NCBI RefSeq assembly: GCF_002899825.2
Contig: NZ_PPED02000001.1
Coordinates: 434,001 to 498,000 of the forward strand
DNA length: 64,000 nucleotides
Direction: 5' to 3'
Origin: Chryseobacterium phosphatilyticum
GTDB lineage: Bacteria; Bacteroidota; Bacteroidia; Flavobacteriales; Weeksellaceae
A program made the position numbers and the translations under genes. Of this stretch, positions 7,592-16,867 are shown one piece after another (position 1 is the stretch's first letter; the number at the start of each line of letters is the position of its first letter). Under the pieces are notes generated by a model. It did not search any database. It was not told the origin of the DNA and saw only the letters and a program-made list of their open reading frames with translations.

Positions 7592-10522
7592 TTAATTCTT
7601 AACGAATCTTTTCGTAATCTCTCCGATCTGAATCATATAAGCTCCTTTGATAAGTCCGCTTACATTGACAGAACTTCTTTGAAGTTTTCCTGAATCAATT
7701 AGTTTTCCACCCATATCGAAGATCTTATAGTCTTCAGATGATGTATTAGAAATATATAATATATCTTTTACAGGGTTTGGATACAGCTTAATATCAGTAA
7801 TGAGATCTTTTGTATTGGTCAGATCACCTTTTCCTGAAGAAACAATATTAAGAGTGTAATCTTCTACCTGTCCATAAGTATACGCTTCACAAGATGAGGT
7901 AGGAATAGAGCTGTATTTCATCATCACTCTCATTCTTGTTGAGCCAAGGGTTGCTGTTGAAGGAATAGTAACAGATCCTGTTACCGGACTGGTCGTAGAA
8001 CCTGCTTTTGTCCAAACCAGTTCTCCACTATCTGTGAAATCTCCGTCACCGTTATAATCAATATACGCGGCATAAGCTTCACTATATTTTGTAGATGTCC
8101 AAACCGGAGTTACAGAAAGGGTATATGTGGTGCCTCTCGTTACATTAGTAGAAATTGATGTGAAGTTTTCATAACCGGCTGTTCCTGTTGAAGTATTGTT
8201 GATGGTTCCGAATTTTACATTTCCGATTCTCTCATCAGCAGTGTTGGATGCTGAAGCTGAGCAGTAAGTAACTGTTCCCCCTGAAAGAGTTGTCACGCTT
8301 ACTGTATTACTTGAAACAGAGGTGTTTCCTGCTGCATCTTTCGCTTTAACCGAGAAAGAATAAGTGGTGGCCGGACTCAATGATGTTACAGTATAGGTTG
8401 TAGAAGCTGTAGAACCAATCAGTGAAGCTCCCTGATATACATCATATCCCGTAACGCCTACATTGTCTGTTGCTCCGGACCAGGAGAGGTTAGTAGTAGT
8501 AGAAGTTGTTCCTGAAGCGGCAAGAGTAGGTGCTGTAGGTGCAACCGTATCAGGAGTTCCGGATCCTGCATTAACACTAATATTGGCGTTATTTACATCA
8601 AAGAAAATATGATTGGTGCCTTTCACCATAATTCTACCTGTTGTTGTCGTAGCATTAGGAATAGTTACGGCCTGAGATCCGTCGTTTGGAGTTCCTGCCA
8701 ATAGAGTAGTCCAGGTGTTTCCACTGTCTGTAGACCATAAGATGTCCACATTAGCTGTATTCACACCGTTTGCTGTAGTTCCTGCGATATCCCAGGTTAC
8801 ATTCTGAGAACTTCCGCCAGTGTAAGTTGTTGCTGAGTTCTGTGAAGTTACTGTGAATGGTCCTGCAGTATTGTTTACGGTAATGACAGCATCGTCTGAG
8901 TTATTTCCTGATCCTCCGGCCTTGTTGTCACGAACCGTAAATCTGAAGTTTAATGTTCTTGCTACAGAAGAAAGAGCTTCAACGGTAATTTCTGAACCGG
9001 CTGTAGTCGTTGCACCTGTTAGCACTGAAGCCATTCTCGGGAAGTATCTTACTGGAGCCGTTGTTGGAGCCCATGATCTGAAATTAGGTCCTGAAGCTTT
9101 TGTCGCACTTGCCGCTGAGCTTGCTCCTGTTTGGGAGGATGAAGCATTGTCCATCTGTTCCCAGATATACGTTAAAGAATCTCCGTCTGCATCTGTACCT
9201 GTTCCGGTTAGTACAAATGGAGTTCCTTTTGGAATTGTATAATCTGAACCGGCATTTGCTGTTGGGATTGAATTCCCTGTATTGGTATTAACAGAGCATG
9301 TTTTAGCTTTAATATTATTGGTGATTTGCTGAATGCTTATCGCATGGAAAAATGCATCTGAGTGGGGCTGAACATCCTGGCTCGTAATTCCGGCATATCC
9401 CATGATGGTTGACCCTGATCCCGGCTCCATATTAACTCCGGTTCCTTCATTACTCATGGAGAAAGTGTGGTTTCCACCAAACTGATGCCCCATTTCGTGA
9501 GCCACATAATCAATATCGAAATTGTCTCCCGATGGAATAGCGTCAGCAGGAGAGGTGTAGCCACTCCCTTTAGAACCATTGGTACAGATACATCCGATAC
9601 ATCCGGCATTTCCGCCACCTCCTGATGCACCGAATAAATGCCCGATGTCATAATTGGCTTCCCCGATTACTGATGTCAGTGTGCTTTGAAGTTGTGAATT
9701 CCAGTTGCTCATTCCTGATGATGCAGAATAAGGATCTGTGGAAGCATTAGTATAAATAACTGCGTCATTATTAGCAATAAGAACCATTCGGGCTGCAAAA
9801 TCTTTTTCAAAGACACCATTTACACGGGTCATAGTACTGTTCATAGCGGCTAGAGCCTGCGCTTTTGTTCCTCCAAAATACGTTGTGTATTCTCCGGTAC
9901 AGGAAAGTGCCAACCTGAATGTTCTTAATTTAGCATCATCAGCATTGGGTCTTGCTGCAAGAGCTGAATTGTTGACGCCTTTTTGTGCTGCATCAATTAC
10001 GGTACATTCAAACTTGTTAAGATCCTGTTTCTTGTCTGATTTTTTATAAACTACATACGTCGAAAGATCTTTTGAATAAGGTTCGATAAATACTGCTGAT
10101 TTGTCACCGTAAATTTCCATGGATGAAAGGCCAAGTGGAGAAATACTGAAGTATACTGTAGAGTTTGGATCATCTAGGCCCTGGCCTACATAAGATTTGA
10201 TGTCCGGGTATTTTGCTGCCAGCTCAGGAGCAAAGTTGGAATTCTCTCTCACTTTAAAATTTTCCATTCTGCCGTCAGAATTAGGAAGAGAAATGATGAG
10301 TTCTGATTTTTCGCCGACTGCCAGTCTTTTAGGAGCTTTGGCAAGAGCATTTTTCAATCCGTTGATGTTTAGACTGTACACCTTTGGATTGGTGATGCTG
10401 GATTTGTTTTCAAAAATCTCTGATGAGCTTTTTCTGGAGTTCTCAGACCAAAGACGATCAGTCTGCGCATAAGAAACACCCGTAATAAGGAGCATTCCAA
10501 TCAGGGTTAATTGTTTTTTCAT
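7592..10522 (-). CDS. Secreted reprolysin-like metalloprotease with FN3 and GEVED domains
   Basis: A 976-residue paralogue of the neighbouring protease. Signal peptide to Gln20, M12B-like prodomain, then the metzincin motif HEMGHQFGGNH with zinc ligands His342, His346 and His352. Beta-sandwich repeats up to about residue 650 align with the shorter neighbour. It then carries extra domains: a fibronectin type III domain (about 660-755, with GYDVYQGASLIGS) and a GEVED-type domain (about 757-895, with D-Y-N-G-D-G-D-F and GQVEDYTLNI). A T9SS type A tail beginning LYPNPVKDILYIS ends the protein. The extra domains probably bind substrate or cell surface. Promoter-side sequence (10523-10800) is AT-rich with no clear operator. 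Confidence 0.93.
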   Translation of the reverse strand: MKKQLTLIGMLLITGVSYAQTDRLWSENSRKSSSEIFENKSSITNPKVYSLNINGLKNALAKAPKRLAVGEKSELIISLPNSDGRMENFKVRENSNFAPELAAKYPDIKSYVGQGLDDPNSTVYFSISPLGLSSMEIYGDKSAVFIEPYSKDLSTYVVYKKSDKKQDLNKFECTVIDAAQKGVNNSALAARPNADDAKLRTFRLALSCTGEYTTYFGGTKAQALAAMNSTMTRVNGVFEKDFAARMVLIANNDAVIYTNASTDPYSASSGMSNWNSQLQSTLTSVIGEANYDIGHLFGASGGGGNAGCIGCICTNGSKGSGYTSPADAIPSGDNFDIDYVAHEMGHQFGGNHTFSMSNEGTGVNMEPGSGSTIMGYAGITSQDVQPHSDAFFHAISIQQITNNIKAKTCSVNTNTGNSIPTANAGSDYTIPKGTPFVLTGTGTDADGDSLTYIWEQMDNASSSQTGASSAASATKASGPNFRSWAPTTAPVRYFPRMASVLTGATTTAGSEITVEALSSVARTLNFRFTVRDNKAGGSGNNSDDAVITVNNTAGPFTVTSQNSATTYTGGSSQNVTWDIAGTTANGVNTANVDILWSTDSGNTWTTLLAGTPNDGSQAVTIPNATTTTGRIMVKGTNHIFFDVNNANISVNAGSGTPDTVAPTAPTLAASGTTSTTTNLSWSGATDNVGVTGYDVYQGASLIGSTASTTYTVTSLSPATTYSFSVKAKDAAGNTSVSSNTVSVTTLSGGTVTYCSASASNTADERIGNVKFGTINNTSTGTAGYENFTSISTNVTRGTTYTLSVTPVWTSTKYSEAYAAYIDYNGDGDFTDSGELVWTKAGSTTSPVTGSVTIPSTATLGSTRMRVMMKYSSIPTSSCEAYTYGQVEDYTLNIVSSGKGDLTNTKDLITDIKLYPNPVKDILYISNTSSEDYKIFDMGGKLIDSGKLQRSSVNVSGLIKGAYMIQIGEITKRFVKN

Positions 10523-10841
10523 ATTAAATACTTATTTTGGTTGTGGAATATCAAAACTAATAAAAAATATGTTACGAAAAACAAAATTTTTTAAGAGAAA
10601 TTTAGAATATTACTTTAAAATATTATGCAATGCATTGAATAATATTGAAAAAGCTTATCAATAAAAGAAAACTAGAATAGTAATTCTGGATTTAATTTTG
10701 GAAAAAAAATAAAAATAAAGTATATTTTTGATAATATCATAAAATGAGACAATAATATTTGTGTATTATTTAAGAATTAATGAATAAAATTAAGAAACTG
10801 TCACTTGGTTGTTATTACTGTAATTGATAACCTATAACAGC

Positions 10842-10875
10842 AAAAAAGCTGTTCCAAATAGAAACAGCTTTTTTT
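10842..10875. terminator. Bidirectional-looking terminator in a 497-bp gap
   Basis: A 12-bp stem on AAAAAAGCTGTT has A and T runs on both sides. It lies in the gap 10523-11019, 145 bases past the end of the acyl-CoA dehydrogenase. The rest of the gap shows no gene and no other convincing structure. Confidence 0.65.
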
Positions 10876-11019
10876 AATTTTTATCGTCTACAGTAAACCC
10901 TGATGATCCGGAGCATTATGTCGATTGATCTTAATTATACAACCGGCTCACCACTATACTGGTGTAAATAATTAGAAAGAAAATCTCTTATCATCTGTAT
11001 TTCAGAAAATAGAAGAAAA

Positions 11020-12159
11020 TTATTTTGTAATATCTCTTCCGATCACCAATCTCTGGATTTCAGAAGTTCCTTCTCCAATGGTACAAAGCTTAGAATCTCT
11101 GTAGAATTTTTCAGCAGGGAAATCTTTTGTATATCCATATCCTCCAAAGATCTGAACAGCATTATTAGCGATTCTTACACAAGCTTCAGACGCATATAAT
11201 TTTGCCATAGCTCCTTCTTTTGTCATTTTCTGCTTAGCGTTTTTCAAGGTAGCTGCTCTTTGAATCAGAAGTTCTGAAGCATCAATTTCCGTTGCCATGT
11301 CAGCCAGCATAAAATTGATTGCCTGGAATTCAGAGATTGATTTTCCAAACTGATGTCTTTCTTTAGCATATTTTAAAGCCGCTTTATAAGCTCCTCTTGC
11401 GGTACCCAAACTTAGTGCAGCGATAGAAATTCTTCCTCCATCCAAAATTTTCATGGCTTGTTTGAAGCCTTCACCTACTTCACCTAAACGATGAGAGTCC
11501 GGTACACGTACACTGTCAAAAATAAGTTCTGCTGTTTCGGAAGCGCGCATTCCTAGTTTATTTTCCTTTTTTCCCGAAGTGAAGCCAGGCATTCCTTTTT
11601 CTAAAACAAAAGCGGTAGAATTATTTTTTGCTCCTTTTTCTCCTGTTCTTGTCATTACTACGGCGATATCTCCTGAAATAGCATGCGTAATAAAATTTTT
11701 AGCACCACTGATGATCCAGTCATCACCATCTCTTACAGCGGTTGTCGACATCCCTCCAGAATCCGAACCTGTATTGTGCTCTGTTAATCCCCAGGCTCCA
11801 ATTACTTTTCCGGAAGCCAGCTGAGGAAGCCATTTGTTTCTTTGTTCTTCGTTACCAAATTCATAAATATGATTGGTGCAAAGCGAGTTGTGTGCTGCTA
11901 CAGAAAGACCAATAGACGGGTCTACCTGAGAAATCTCGTCAAGAATCGTAACATATTCATGATATCCCAGACCGGAACCTCCATATTGTTCAGGAACTAC
12001 AACGCCCATAAATCCCATTTCTCCTAACTGGTGAAATAAGTCTTTTGGAAATGTCTGGCTCTCATCCCATTCCATAATATTCGGACGGATATTCTTTTCT
12101 GCAAATTCTCTAGCTGTCTCCGCTATCATTTTGATGTTGTCAATAGTCTCTGTATTCAT
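11020..12159 (-). CDS. Acyl-CoA dehydrogenase
   Basis: A 379-residue flavoenzyme of the acyl-CoA dehydrogenase family, usual length for the short/medium/branched-chain group. It oxidises an acyl-CoA to the 2-enoyl-CoA with FAD and passes electrons to ETF. Family signatures are visible: GAWGLTEHNTGSDSGGM in the middle domain (flavin and substrate binding) and, in the C-terminal domain, QIFGGYGYTKDFPAEK followed by YRDSKLCTIGEGTSEIQ, which contains the usual catalytic glutamate region. Chain-length preference cannot be read from sequence alone. It is a single-gene unit with its own terminator-like hairpin at 10842. Confidence 0.93.
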   Translation of the reverse strand: MNTETIDNIKMIAETAREFAEKNIRPNIMEWDESQTFPKDLFHQLGEMGFMGVVVPEQYGGSGLGYHEYVTILDEISQVDPSIGLSVAAHNSLCTNHIYEFGNEEQRNKWLPQLASGKVIGAWGLTEHNTGSDSGGMSTTAVRDGDDWIISGAKNFITHAISGDIAVVMTRTGEKGAKNNSTAFVLEKGMPGFTSGKKENKLGMRASETAELIFDSVRVPDSHRLGEVGEGFKQAMKILDGGRISIAALSLGTARGAYKAALKYAKERHQFGKSISEFQAINFMLADMATEIDASELLIQRAATLKNAKQKMTKEGAMAKLYASEACVRIANNAVQIFGGYGYTKDFPAEKFYRDSKLCTIGEGTSEIQRLVIGRDITK

Positions 12160-12349
12160 ATAGATAATAGTTAGTTCCCAAAGATAATTAAATTGGCGGA
12201 ATGCTAAAAAAATATTTTATTCATAGTATTTTAGGACACAATATTTTAATTACCAATATTTTTATGTTCTAAAAAATAATGATTTCTTAATAAAATATTC
12301 TCTTGATAGGTGTTTTATTTTAGTATTTTAGAAGCCCAATTTTTAAGGC

Positions 12350-14269
12350 ATGAAAAAAATTCTACTTCCTATTATTTTGATTTCCTCTTATTTTTCTGCG
12401 CAGGCTCCTGCCGGATATTATAGTGGAACAGCTGGATTGACAGGTTACGCTCTGAAAACAAGACTTCACGATATTATTTCTGAAAAAATGGTCAATTGGC
12501 ATTATGATGATCTTAAAGTTTTGTACGGCCAGACTGATCTTGATAAATATTATGATCATGATGCCTCTAATACACAATATTTACTGGATATCTATTCTGA
12601 AAAACCTGCAGGACCGGATGCTTATGAATATACCATCGATCAGCTCATTTCAACTGCCGGTGCTGAAGGGCTGGGATATAACAGGGAGCATATGATGCCA
12701 CAGAGTACATTCAGTACAAGTTCATCCATCAGTGATTATCCTATGTATTCTGATCTGAATTTCATTATTCCTGTGGACGCCTATATTAACCAGCGAAGAA
12801 ATAATTATCCTTATGGAATTGCAGGAACTACAAATTACTATACTTTTACGAATGGTTCCAAAATATCAAAAGCGGCAATTCCCAATTATCCCTATACAGG
12901 CAGGGTGTATGAACCTATTGATGAGTTTAAAGGAGATGTTGCAAGAGCATTGCTTTATTTTGCGGTAAGATACGAAGGTAAATTAGGCTCTTTCAATACA
13001 GCATACAGTACCTCTGCAACAATAACACCTGCTACGGATCAATGTCCACTTGACGGAACGGAAGAAAGAGCGATTGATCTCCCTTACATTGCTATGCTGA
13101 AACAATGGAGTACATCAGATCCTGTTTCGCAACGAGAGATTGACAGAAACAATGCTGTTTTTGCCCTACAGAAAAACAGAAACCCATTTATTGACCATCC
13201 GGAATGGATTGATGCGATCTGGTCTGAAACGCCTGATAATATTGCGCCTGTAGCTCCTGCATCCTTGGTCTCATCACAGCAGAATGCGTATTTTATCAAC
13301 CTGAACTGGACTGCTTCTGCTGACGCAGATATTTTAGGATACCGGGTTTACGTGAATGGTGCAGCAACACCTGTGGCAGTCACAAAGGGGACTTCTATAA
13401 CGATCGATCATTTGAATCCGTCCACTACTTATACTTTTACTGTGAAAGCTTTTGACAAAGGGTATCTTGAATCTCCTTTCAGTAATTCTGTTACCACTGC
13501 AACTCTGGCCTCGGATTTATATGCTCCCGATCTTATGATCACAAAGTATATATCAGGAACCAATAATATAGCCAATACTATTAAGAATAATGCACTGGAA
13601 ATTGTAAATAAAACAGGGCATGAAGTGGATTTAAATAATTACAGAATTAATATTCAGCTTAAAAACAATACAAATGGAGCTATTTATAATGCAGATACTT
13701 ACGAGCTTGAAGGTAAAATAGGGAATAATGAAACTTTTGTAATCCTGAATCCAAAAGCTAATTTATCATGTTATTCCATTGACCAGGCTAAATTTGTAAC
13801 AGCTTCTGATCCTATGACTTTCAGAGGAGAAAATTATGTAGAGCTTGCTTATAATAAAACAGTTACTGTAGATGCTATTGGTACAAAATACGTACTCAAC
13901 ACCAATGGTAATGTTTCATTATATAGAAAGAATACAGTTAACCAGCCCAATAGTACATTTACTATGGGAGAATGGGACGCTTATCCGTCCAATTACTGTC
14001 AGAATCTTGGTGAAACCTTATCTGCGGCAGAGCTTATTGCCGTTAAAAATGATGTGAAAATATATCCTAATCCGGTGTCTGATTATCTTTTTGCCAAAGG
14101 AGCTACAGAAAAAATAAAAACAGCCCAGATTATTGATTTCTCAGGAAAAGTAATTTATACGGAAAAGGATCCGTTTAAGAATAAAAATAATATTTCTGTG
14201 CAGGGAATTCCTGCTGGAACGTATCTTTTGAGGCTGGATGAGCATGTGCAGCAGTTTATTAAAAAATAG
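12350..14269 (+). CDS. Secreted endonuclease I with FN3, lamin-tail-like and T9SS domains
   Basis: A 639-residue secreted nuclease. The signal peptide ends at Ser-Ala-Gln near residue 18. Residues 20-290 form an endonuclease I (EndA/NucM) domain with the beta-beta-alpha-metal motif NREHMMPQSTF and the downstream SDLNFIIPVDAYINQRRNN segment. This family cleaves DNA or RNA non-specifically. A fibronectin type III domain follows (about 293-385), then a lamin-tail-like domain (about 388-540) recognisable from NNALEIVNKTG and the DLNNYRI strand. The tail begins VKIYPNPVSDYLFAK and is a T9SS type A sorting signal. Likely roles are extracellular DNA use, matrix turnover or NET degradation. Confidence 0.92.
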   Translation: MKKILLPIILISSYFSAQAPAGYYSGTAGLTGYALKTRLHDIISEKMVNWHYDDLKVLYGQTDLDKYYDHDASNTQYLLDIYSEKPAGPDAYEYTIDQLISTAGAEGLGYNREHMMPQSTFSTSSSISDYPMYSDLNFIIPVDAYINQRRNNYPYGIAGTTNYYTFTNGSKISKAAIPNYPYTGRVYEPIDEFKGDVARALLYFAVRYEGKLGSFNTAYSTSATITPATDQCPLDGTEERAIDLPYIAMLKQWSTSDPVSQREIDRNNAVFALQKNRNPFIDHPEWIDAIWSETPDNIAPVAPASLVSSQQNAYFINLNWTASADADILGYRVYVNGAATPVAVTKGTSITIDHLNPSTTYTFTVKAFDKGYLESPFSNSVTTATLASDLYAPDLMITKYISGTNNIANTIKNNALEIVNKTGHEVDLNNYRINIQLKNNTNGAIYNADTYELEGKIGNNETFVILNPKANLSCYSIDQAKFVTASDPMTFRGENYVELAYNKTVTVDAIGTKYVLNTNGNVSLYRKNTVNQPNSTFTMGEWDAYPSNYCQNLGETLSAAELIAVKNDVKIYPNPVSDYLFAKGATEKIKTAQIIDFSGKVIYTEKDPFKNKNNISVQGIPAGTYLLRLDEHVQQFIKK

Positions 14270-14300
14270 TAAAAGAGTAGCTCATATTTCAATGATATCC

Positions 14301-14331
14301 AACCTAACAGGTTTTTGAAACCTGTTAGGTT
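14301..14331 (+). terminator. Terminator after the endonuclease gene
   Basis: A perfect 14-bp stem (14301-14314 with 14318-14331) closes a 3-base loop and is followed by a T-rich stretch. The arms read AACCTAACAGGTTT. Confidence 0.85.
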
Positions 14332-14356
14332 TTATTTTTTTATAGATCATAGTTGT

Positions 14357-14390
14357 AACCTTGCGAGGGGTTTGAAATTTCGGCAAGGTT
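14357..14390. repeat. Degenerate second copy of the hairpin at 14301
   Basis: The outer arms AACCTTGC (14357-14364) and GCAAGGTT (14383-14390) pair, and the centre holds a TTTGAAATTT-like palindrome as in the neighbouring terminator. It looks like a member of the same hairpin family with a partly decayed stem. Confidence 0.5.
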
Positions 14391-14393
14391 ATT

Positions 14394-14476
14394 AGCCCTG
14401 ATAGTAGCGGTTACCCCACAGCAAGCAATGGGAAAGGAGGGAGCGAGGAGTATGAGCGGATAGCAGGAACAAGCTT
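14394..14476. repeat. Probable dispersed intergenic repeat of Flavobacteriia
   Basis: The stretch starts AGCCCTGATAGTAGCGG and ends GCGGATAGCAGGAACAAGC. It is G/C-rich in an AT-rich gap and does not code in a convincing frame. From memory this start/end pattern recurs between genes in many Flavobacterium and Chryseobacterium genomes; it occurs only once here, so its repetitive nature is not shown by this window. Confidence 0.45.
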
Positions 14477-14587
14477 CTTATTAAAAAAGTAGAGTTAAAT
14501 TGGAAAAAAAATATCAGTTTTTCACTTCCTGTATTTTTTTTGATTTGATATAAGGTCTTAAAAACCTTATGGTTACTATAAAATTGA

Positions 14588-14665
14588 TATAAGCAGATTC
14601 ACTAATAATCAATATCTATAAGTGTTTCTGCTTATATTTTTTATTTATAAGTAATTATGCTTATA
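14588..14665 (+). promoter_or_regulatory. Three 20-bp palindromic operators at 29-bp spacing
   Basis: Three sites of the form TATAAG-N8-CTTATA start at 14588, 14617 and 14646, exactly 29 bases apart. The second and third are perfect in both half-sites; the first has CTAATA in the right arm. The third overlaps the -7 promoter element at 14662. A dimeric repressor, most simply the product of the next gene, which has a C-terminal helix-turn-helix, could bind all three on one helix face. Confidence 0.7.
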
Positions 14666-14669
14666 TTTG
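14662..14669 (+). promoter_or_regulatory. -7 element of the satD-like gene
   Basis: TATATTTG matches the Bacteroidota -7 consensus TAnnTTTG. The start codon at 14674 lies only 4 bases further, so the transcript should begin at or next to the ATG. Confidence 0.6.
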
Positions 14670-14673
14670 CAGT

Positions 14674-15279
14674 ATGATAGCGGTCATTACCGGTGATATT
14701 ATAAATTCACAGCATGCGGATACTGAAGTTTGGATTACCAGACTTAAAAATCTTCTCGAAAATTGGGGAAGCGTTCCTCATACATGGGAAATTTACAGGG
14801 GAGACGAATTTCAGTTCAAATGCAATATTGATGACGTATTCTGGCGTTTTCTAGCCATAAAATCTCTTATTAAAAGTCAGGAAAATTTAGACGTAAGAAT
14901 GGCCATAGGCATTGGGGAGGAAAGTTTTTCTTCGGAAAAAATCACAGAATCTAATGGTACAGCGTACGTAAATTCCGGGAGGTTATTGAATGATTTGAAA
15001 AGTGACGGTCATACGGTTGCGATCAAAACATCTAATGATTCTGTAGACAGGGATCTTAATATCCTGCTGAAATGGTCGTCAAAGGATTTTGATAACTGGA
15101 CAATGGCTACCTCGGAGATTATTCATGAAATGATCATGAATCAGGACATCACACAGGAAGATCTTGCTAAGAAATTTACTATTTCACAGTCCTCGATAAG
15201 CCAGAGACTGAAAAGAGCCAACTATGAGCTCATCGTAGAAACCAACCAGTATTTTAGAAAGAAAATCTCAGAACTATAG
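14674..15279 (+). CDS. SatD-like protein with C-terminal helix-turn-helix
   Basis: A 201-residue cytoplasmic protein. Residues 1-140 resemble the SatD family: MIAVITGDIINSQ, then YRGDEFQFKC, which recalls the GDEF/nucleotide-cyclase-like core. Residues about 155-185 form a helix-turn-helix of the sigma-70 region 4/MarR-like kind (EDLAKKFTISQSSISQRLKR). SatD is known from the acid-tolerance sat operon of Streptococcus mutans, where its function is unclear. Here it sits 2 bases before a DUF3307 gene, the same partner as SatE. Three operators overlap its promoter, which suggests autoregulation. That the N-terminal domain senses a ligand is inference. Confidence 0.75.
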   Translation: MIAVITGDIINSQHADTEVWITRLKNLLENWGSVPHTWEIYRGDEFQFKCNIDDVFWRFLAIKSLIKSQENLDVRMAIGIGEESFSSEKITESNGTAYVNSGRLLNDLKSDGHTVAIKTSNDSVDRDLNILLKWSSKDFDNWTMATSEIIHEMIMNQDITQEDLAKKFTISQSSISQRLKRANYELIVETNQYFRKKISEL

Positions 15280-15281
15280 AC

Positions 15282-15977
15282 ATGATCTTTATTAAACTCA
15301 TATTGGCACATCTACTCGGAGATTTTACTCTTCAGCCAAACTCTTGGGTTGCAGATAAGGAAAACTATAAACTGAAAAGTAAGTTTTTATACTATCATGT
15401 TCTGATTCATACCGTTTTAAGTTTTATTTTCCTTTGGGATTTACAACTATGGTGGGTTGCTGCTTTGATAGGAATTTCTCATTTTATTATCGACGCTGCA
15501 AAGCTTAGTTTTCAAAATGTCAAAACAAAGAAAAGATGGTTTTTCATAGACCAGATGCTGCATGTTTTGGTGATTGCCGGAGTTTCTTTTTATTTCGGTG
15601 AATTTGATTTCAGCTTTTTGCAGAATCAGGAGTTTTTGAAAATAATAATGGCGGCTTTGTTTTTGACAACACCTGCATCTATTTTCATTAAACTTCTTTT
15701 ATCATCCTGGACACCTGCTCCGGATGGTCCCAACAATATCCAAACCGAATCTTTAACAAGTGCCGGAAAATATATCGGAATTTTAGAACGCTTACTGGTT
15801 TTTACCTTTATCATGGTGAATCACTGGGAAGGCGTAGGTTTCATGGTGGCTGCAAAATCTGTTTTCAGATTCAGTGACCTTGCACAGGCAAAACAGAGAA
15901 AGCTTACGGAATACGTACTGATTGGTACACTGCTGAGCTTTGGACTGGCTGTCCTAACAGGAATAATAATAAAATAA
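15282..15977 (+). CDS. DUF3307 integral membrane protein
   Basis: A 231-residue protein with about six hydrophobic segments. The start MIFIKLILAHLLGDFTLQPN, with the H-L-L-G-D-F-x-L-Q motif, identifies DUF3307. A further conserved His/Asp segment, ISHFIIDAAKL, lies near residue 70. The family partner in other phyla is SatD, which is the gene directly upstream here (2-base gap), so the two form one transcription unit. The function of the family is not established. The conserved charged residues inside membrane helices suggest metal binding or transport, but this is speculation. Confidence 0.8.
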   Translation: MIFIKLILAHLLGDFTLQPNSWVADKENYKLKSKFLYYHVLIHTVLSFIFLWDLQLWWVAALIGISHFIIDAAKLSFQNVKTKKRWFFIDQMLHVLVIAGVSFYFGEFDFSFLQNQEFLKIIMAALFLTTPASIFIKLLLSSWTPAPDGPNNIQTESLTSAGKYIGILERLLVFTFIMVNHWEGVGFMVAAKSVFRFSDLAQAKQRKLTEYVLIGTLLSFGLAVLTGIIIK

Positions 15978-16013
15978 ATCAATAAATCTAACTACAATTT
16001 AGAAAGTAAAATT

Positions 16014-16736
16014 ATGAGTCAAAAGAAAGAAATGTTGTACGAAGGGAAAGCGAAACAAGTATTTGCTACCGATAATCCTGATGAAGTAGTAGTGCGTTTC
16101 AAAGACGATGCTACAGCATTTAACGCTCAAAAGAAAGGCCAGGTTGACCTGAAAGGGGAAATGAACAACGCCATCACTACTCTTATTTTTGAATATTTAA
16201 ATGAAAAAGGGATCAAAACTCATTTCATTAAGCAATTGGACGAAAGAGAGCAGTTGGTAAGAAAAGTATCAATTATTCCTTTGGAAATGGTGGTGAGAAA
16301 CTATTCTGCAGGAAGCATGGCACAAAGATTAGGAGTGGAAGAAGGAATCAAATCTCCGGTAACAATCTTCGATATTTGCTACAAAAAAGATGAATTGGGA
16401 GATCCGCTTATCAATGATCACCACGCTGTATTCTTAGGTGCAGCTACGTATGAGGAATTGGATGAAATGTATGAATTGACCTCTGATATCAACGAAATCC
16501 TTATCGATCTTTTTGATAAAATTAATATCATCTTAGTCGATTTCAAAATTGAATTAGGGAAGACTTCTGACGGAGAAATCATCTTGGCTGACGAAATTTC
16601 TCCTGATACTTGCAGACTTTGGGATAAAGATACCATGAAGAAGCTTGATAAAGACAGATTCAGAAGAGATTTAGGAGAAGTAACTGAGGCTTACGTAGAA
16701 ATCTACAACCGTCTTAAAAATCTTTTACAGAAATAA
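16014..16736 (+). CDS. purC: SAICAR synthetase
   Basis: PurC joins carboxyaminoimidazole ribotide with aspartate, using ATP, to make SAICAR in purine synthesis. The protein is 240 residues, the normal length for the short bacterial form. Signatures include [10 protein letters not shown] at the N-terminus (ATP-binding loop), the [13 protein letters not shown] segment and [14 protein letters not shown]. The start has the A-rich leader usual in this phylum. purF follows after 131 bases that hold short repeats, so the two are probably expressed together, though not tightly coupled. Confidence 0.97.
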   Translation: MSQKKEMLYEGKAKQVFATDNPDEVVVRFKDDATAFNAQKKGQVDLKGEMNNAITTLIFEYLNEKGIKTHFIKQLDEREQLVRKVSIIPLEMVVRNYSAGSMAQRLGVEEGIKSPVTIFDICYKKDELGDPLINDHHAVFLGAATYEELDEMYELTSDINEILIDLFDKINIILVDFKIELGKTSDGEIILADEISPDTCRLWDKDTMKKLDKDRFRRDLGEVTEAYVEIYNRLKNLLQK

Positions 16737-16738
16737 GA

Positions 16739-16856
16739 TTTCAGATGCTAGATATCAGATATTAGCACCGAAAAATACTTTGTTAGTTTAAAAACAAAAT
16801 TAAAATTTGAAGTTAGTTTTTAGTCTGAAATCTGAAATCTGACTTCTAAGATCTAC
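16739..16856. repeat. AGATTTCAGAT-type short repeats between purC and purF
   Basis: The left end reads ATTTCAGATGCTAGATATC, and near the right end the complementary word ATCTGAAATCTGA recurs, so the gap is a loose inverted repeat of an 8-11 base word. It is non-coding. Confidence 0.45.
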
Positions 16857-16867
16857 AATTAGAAAAA

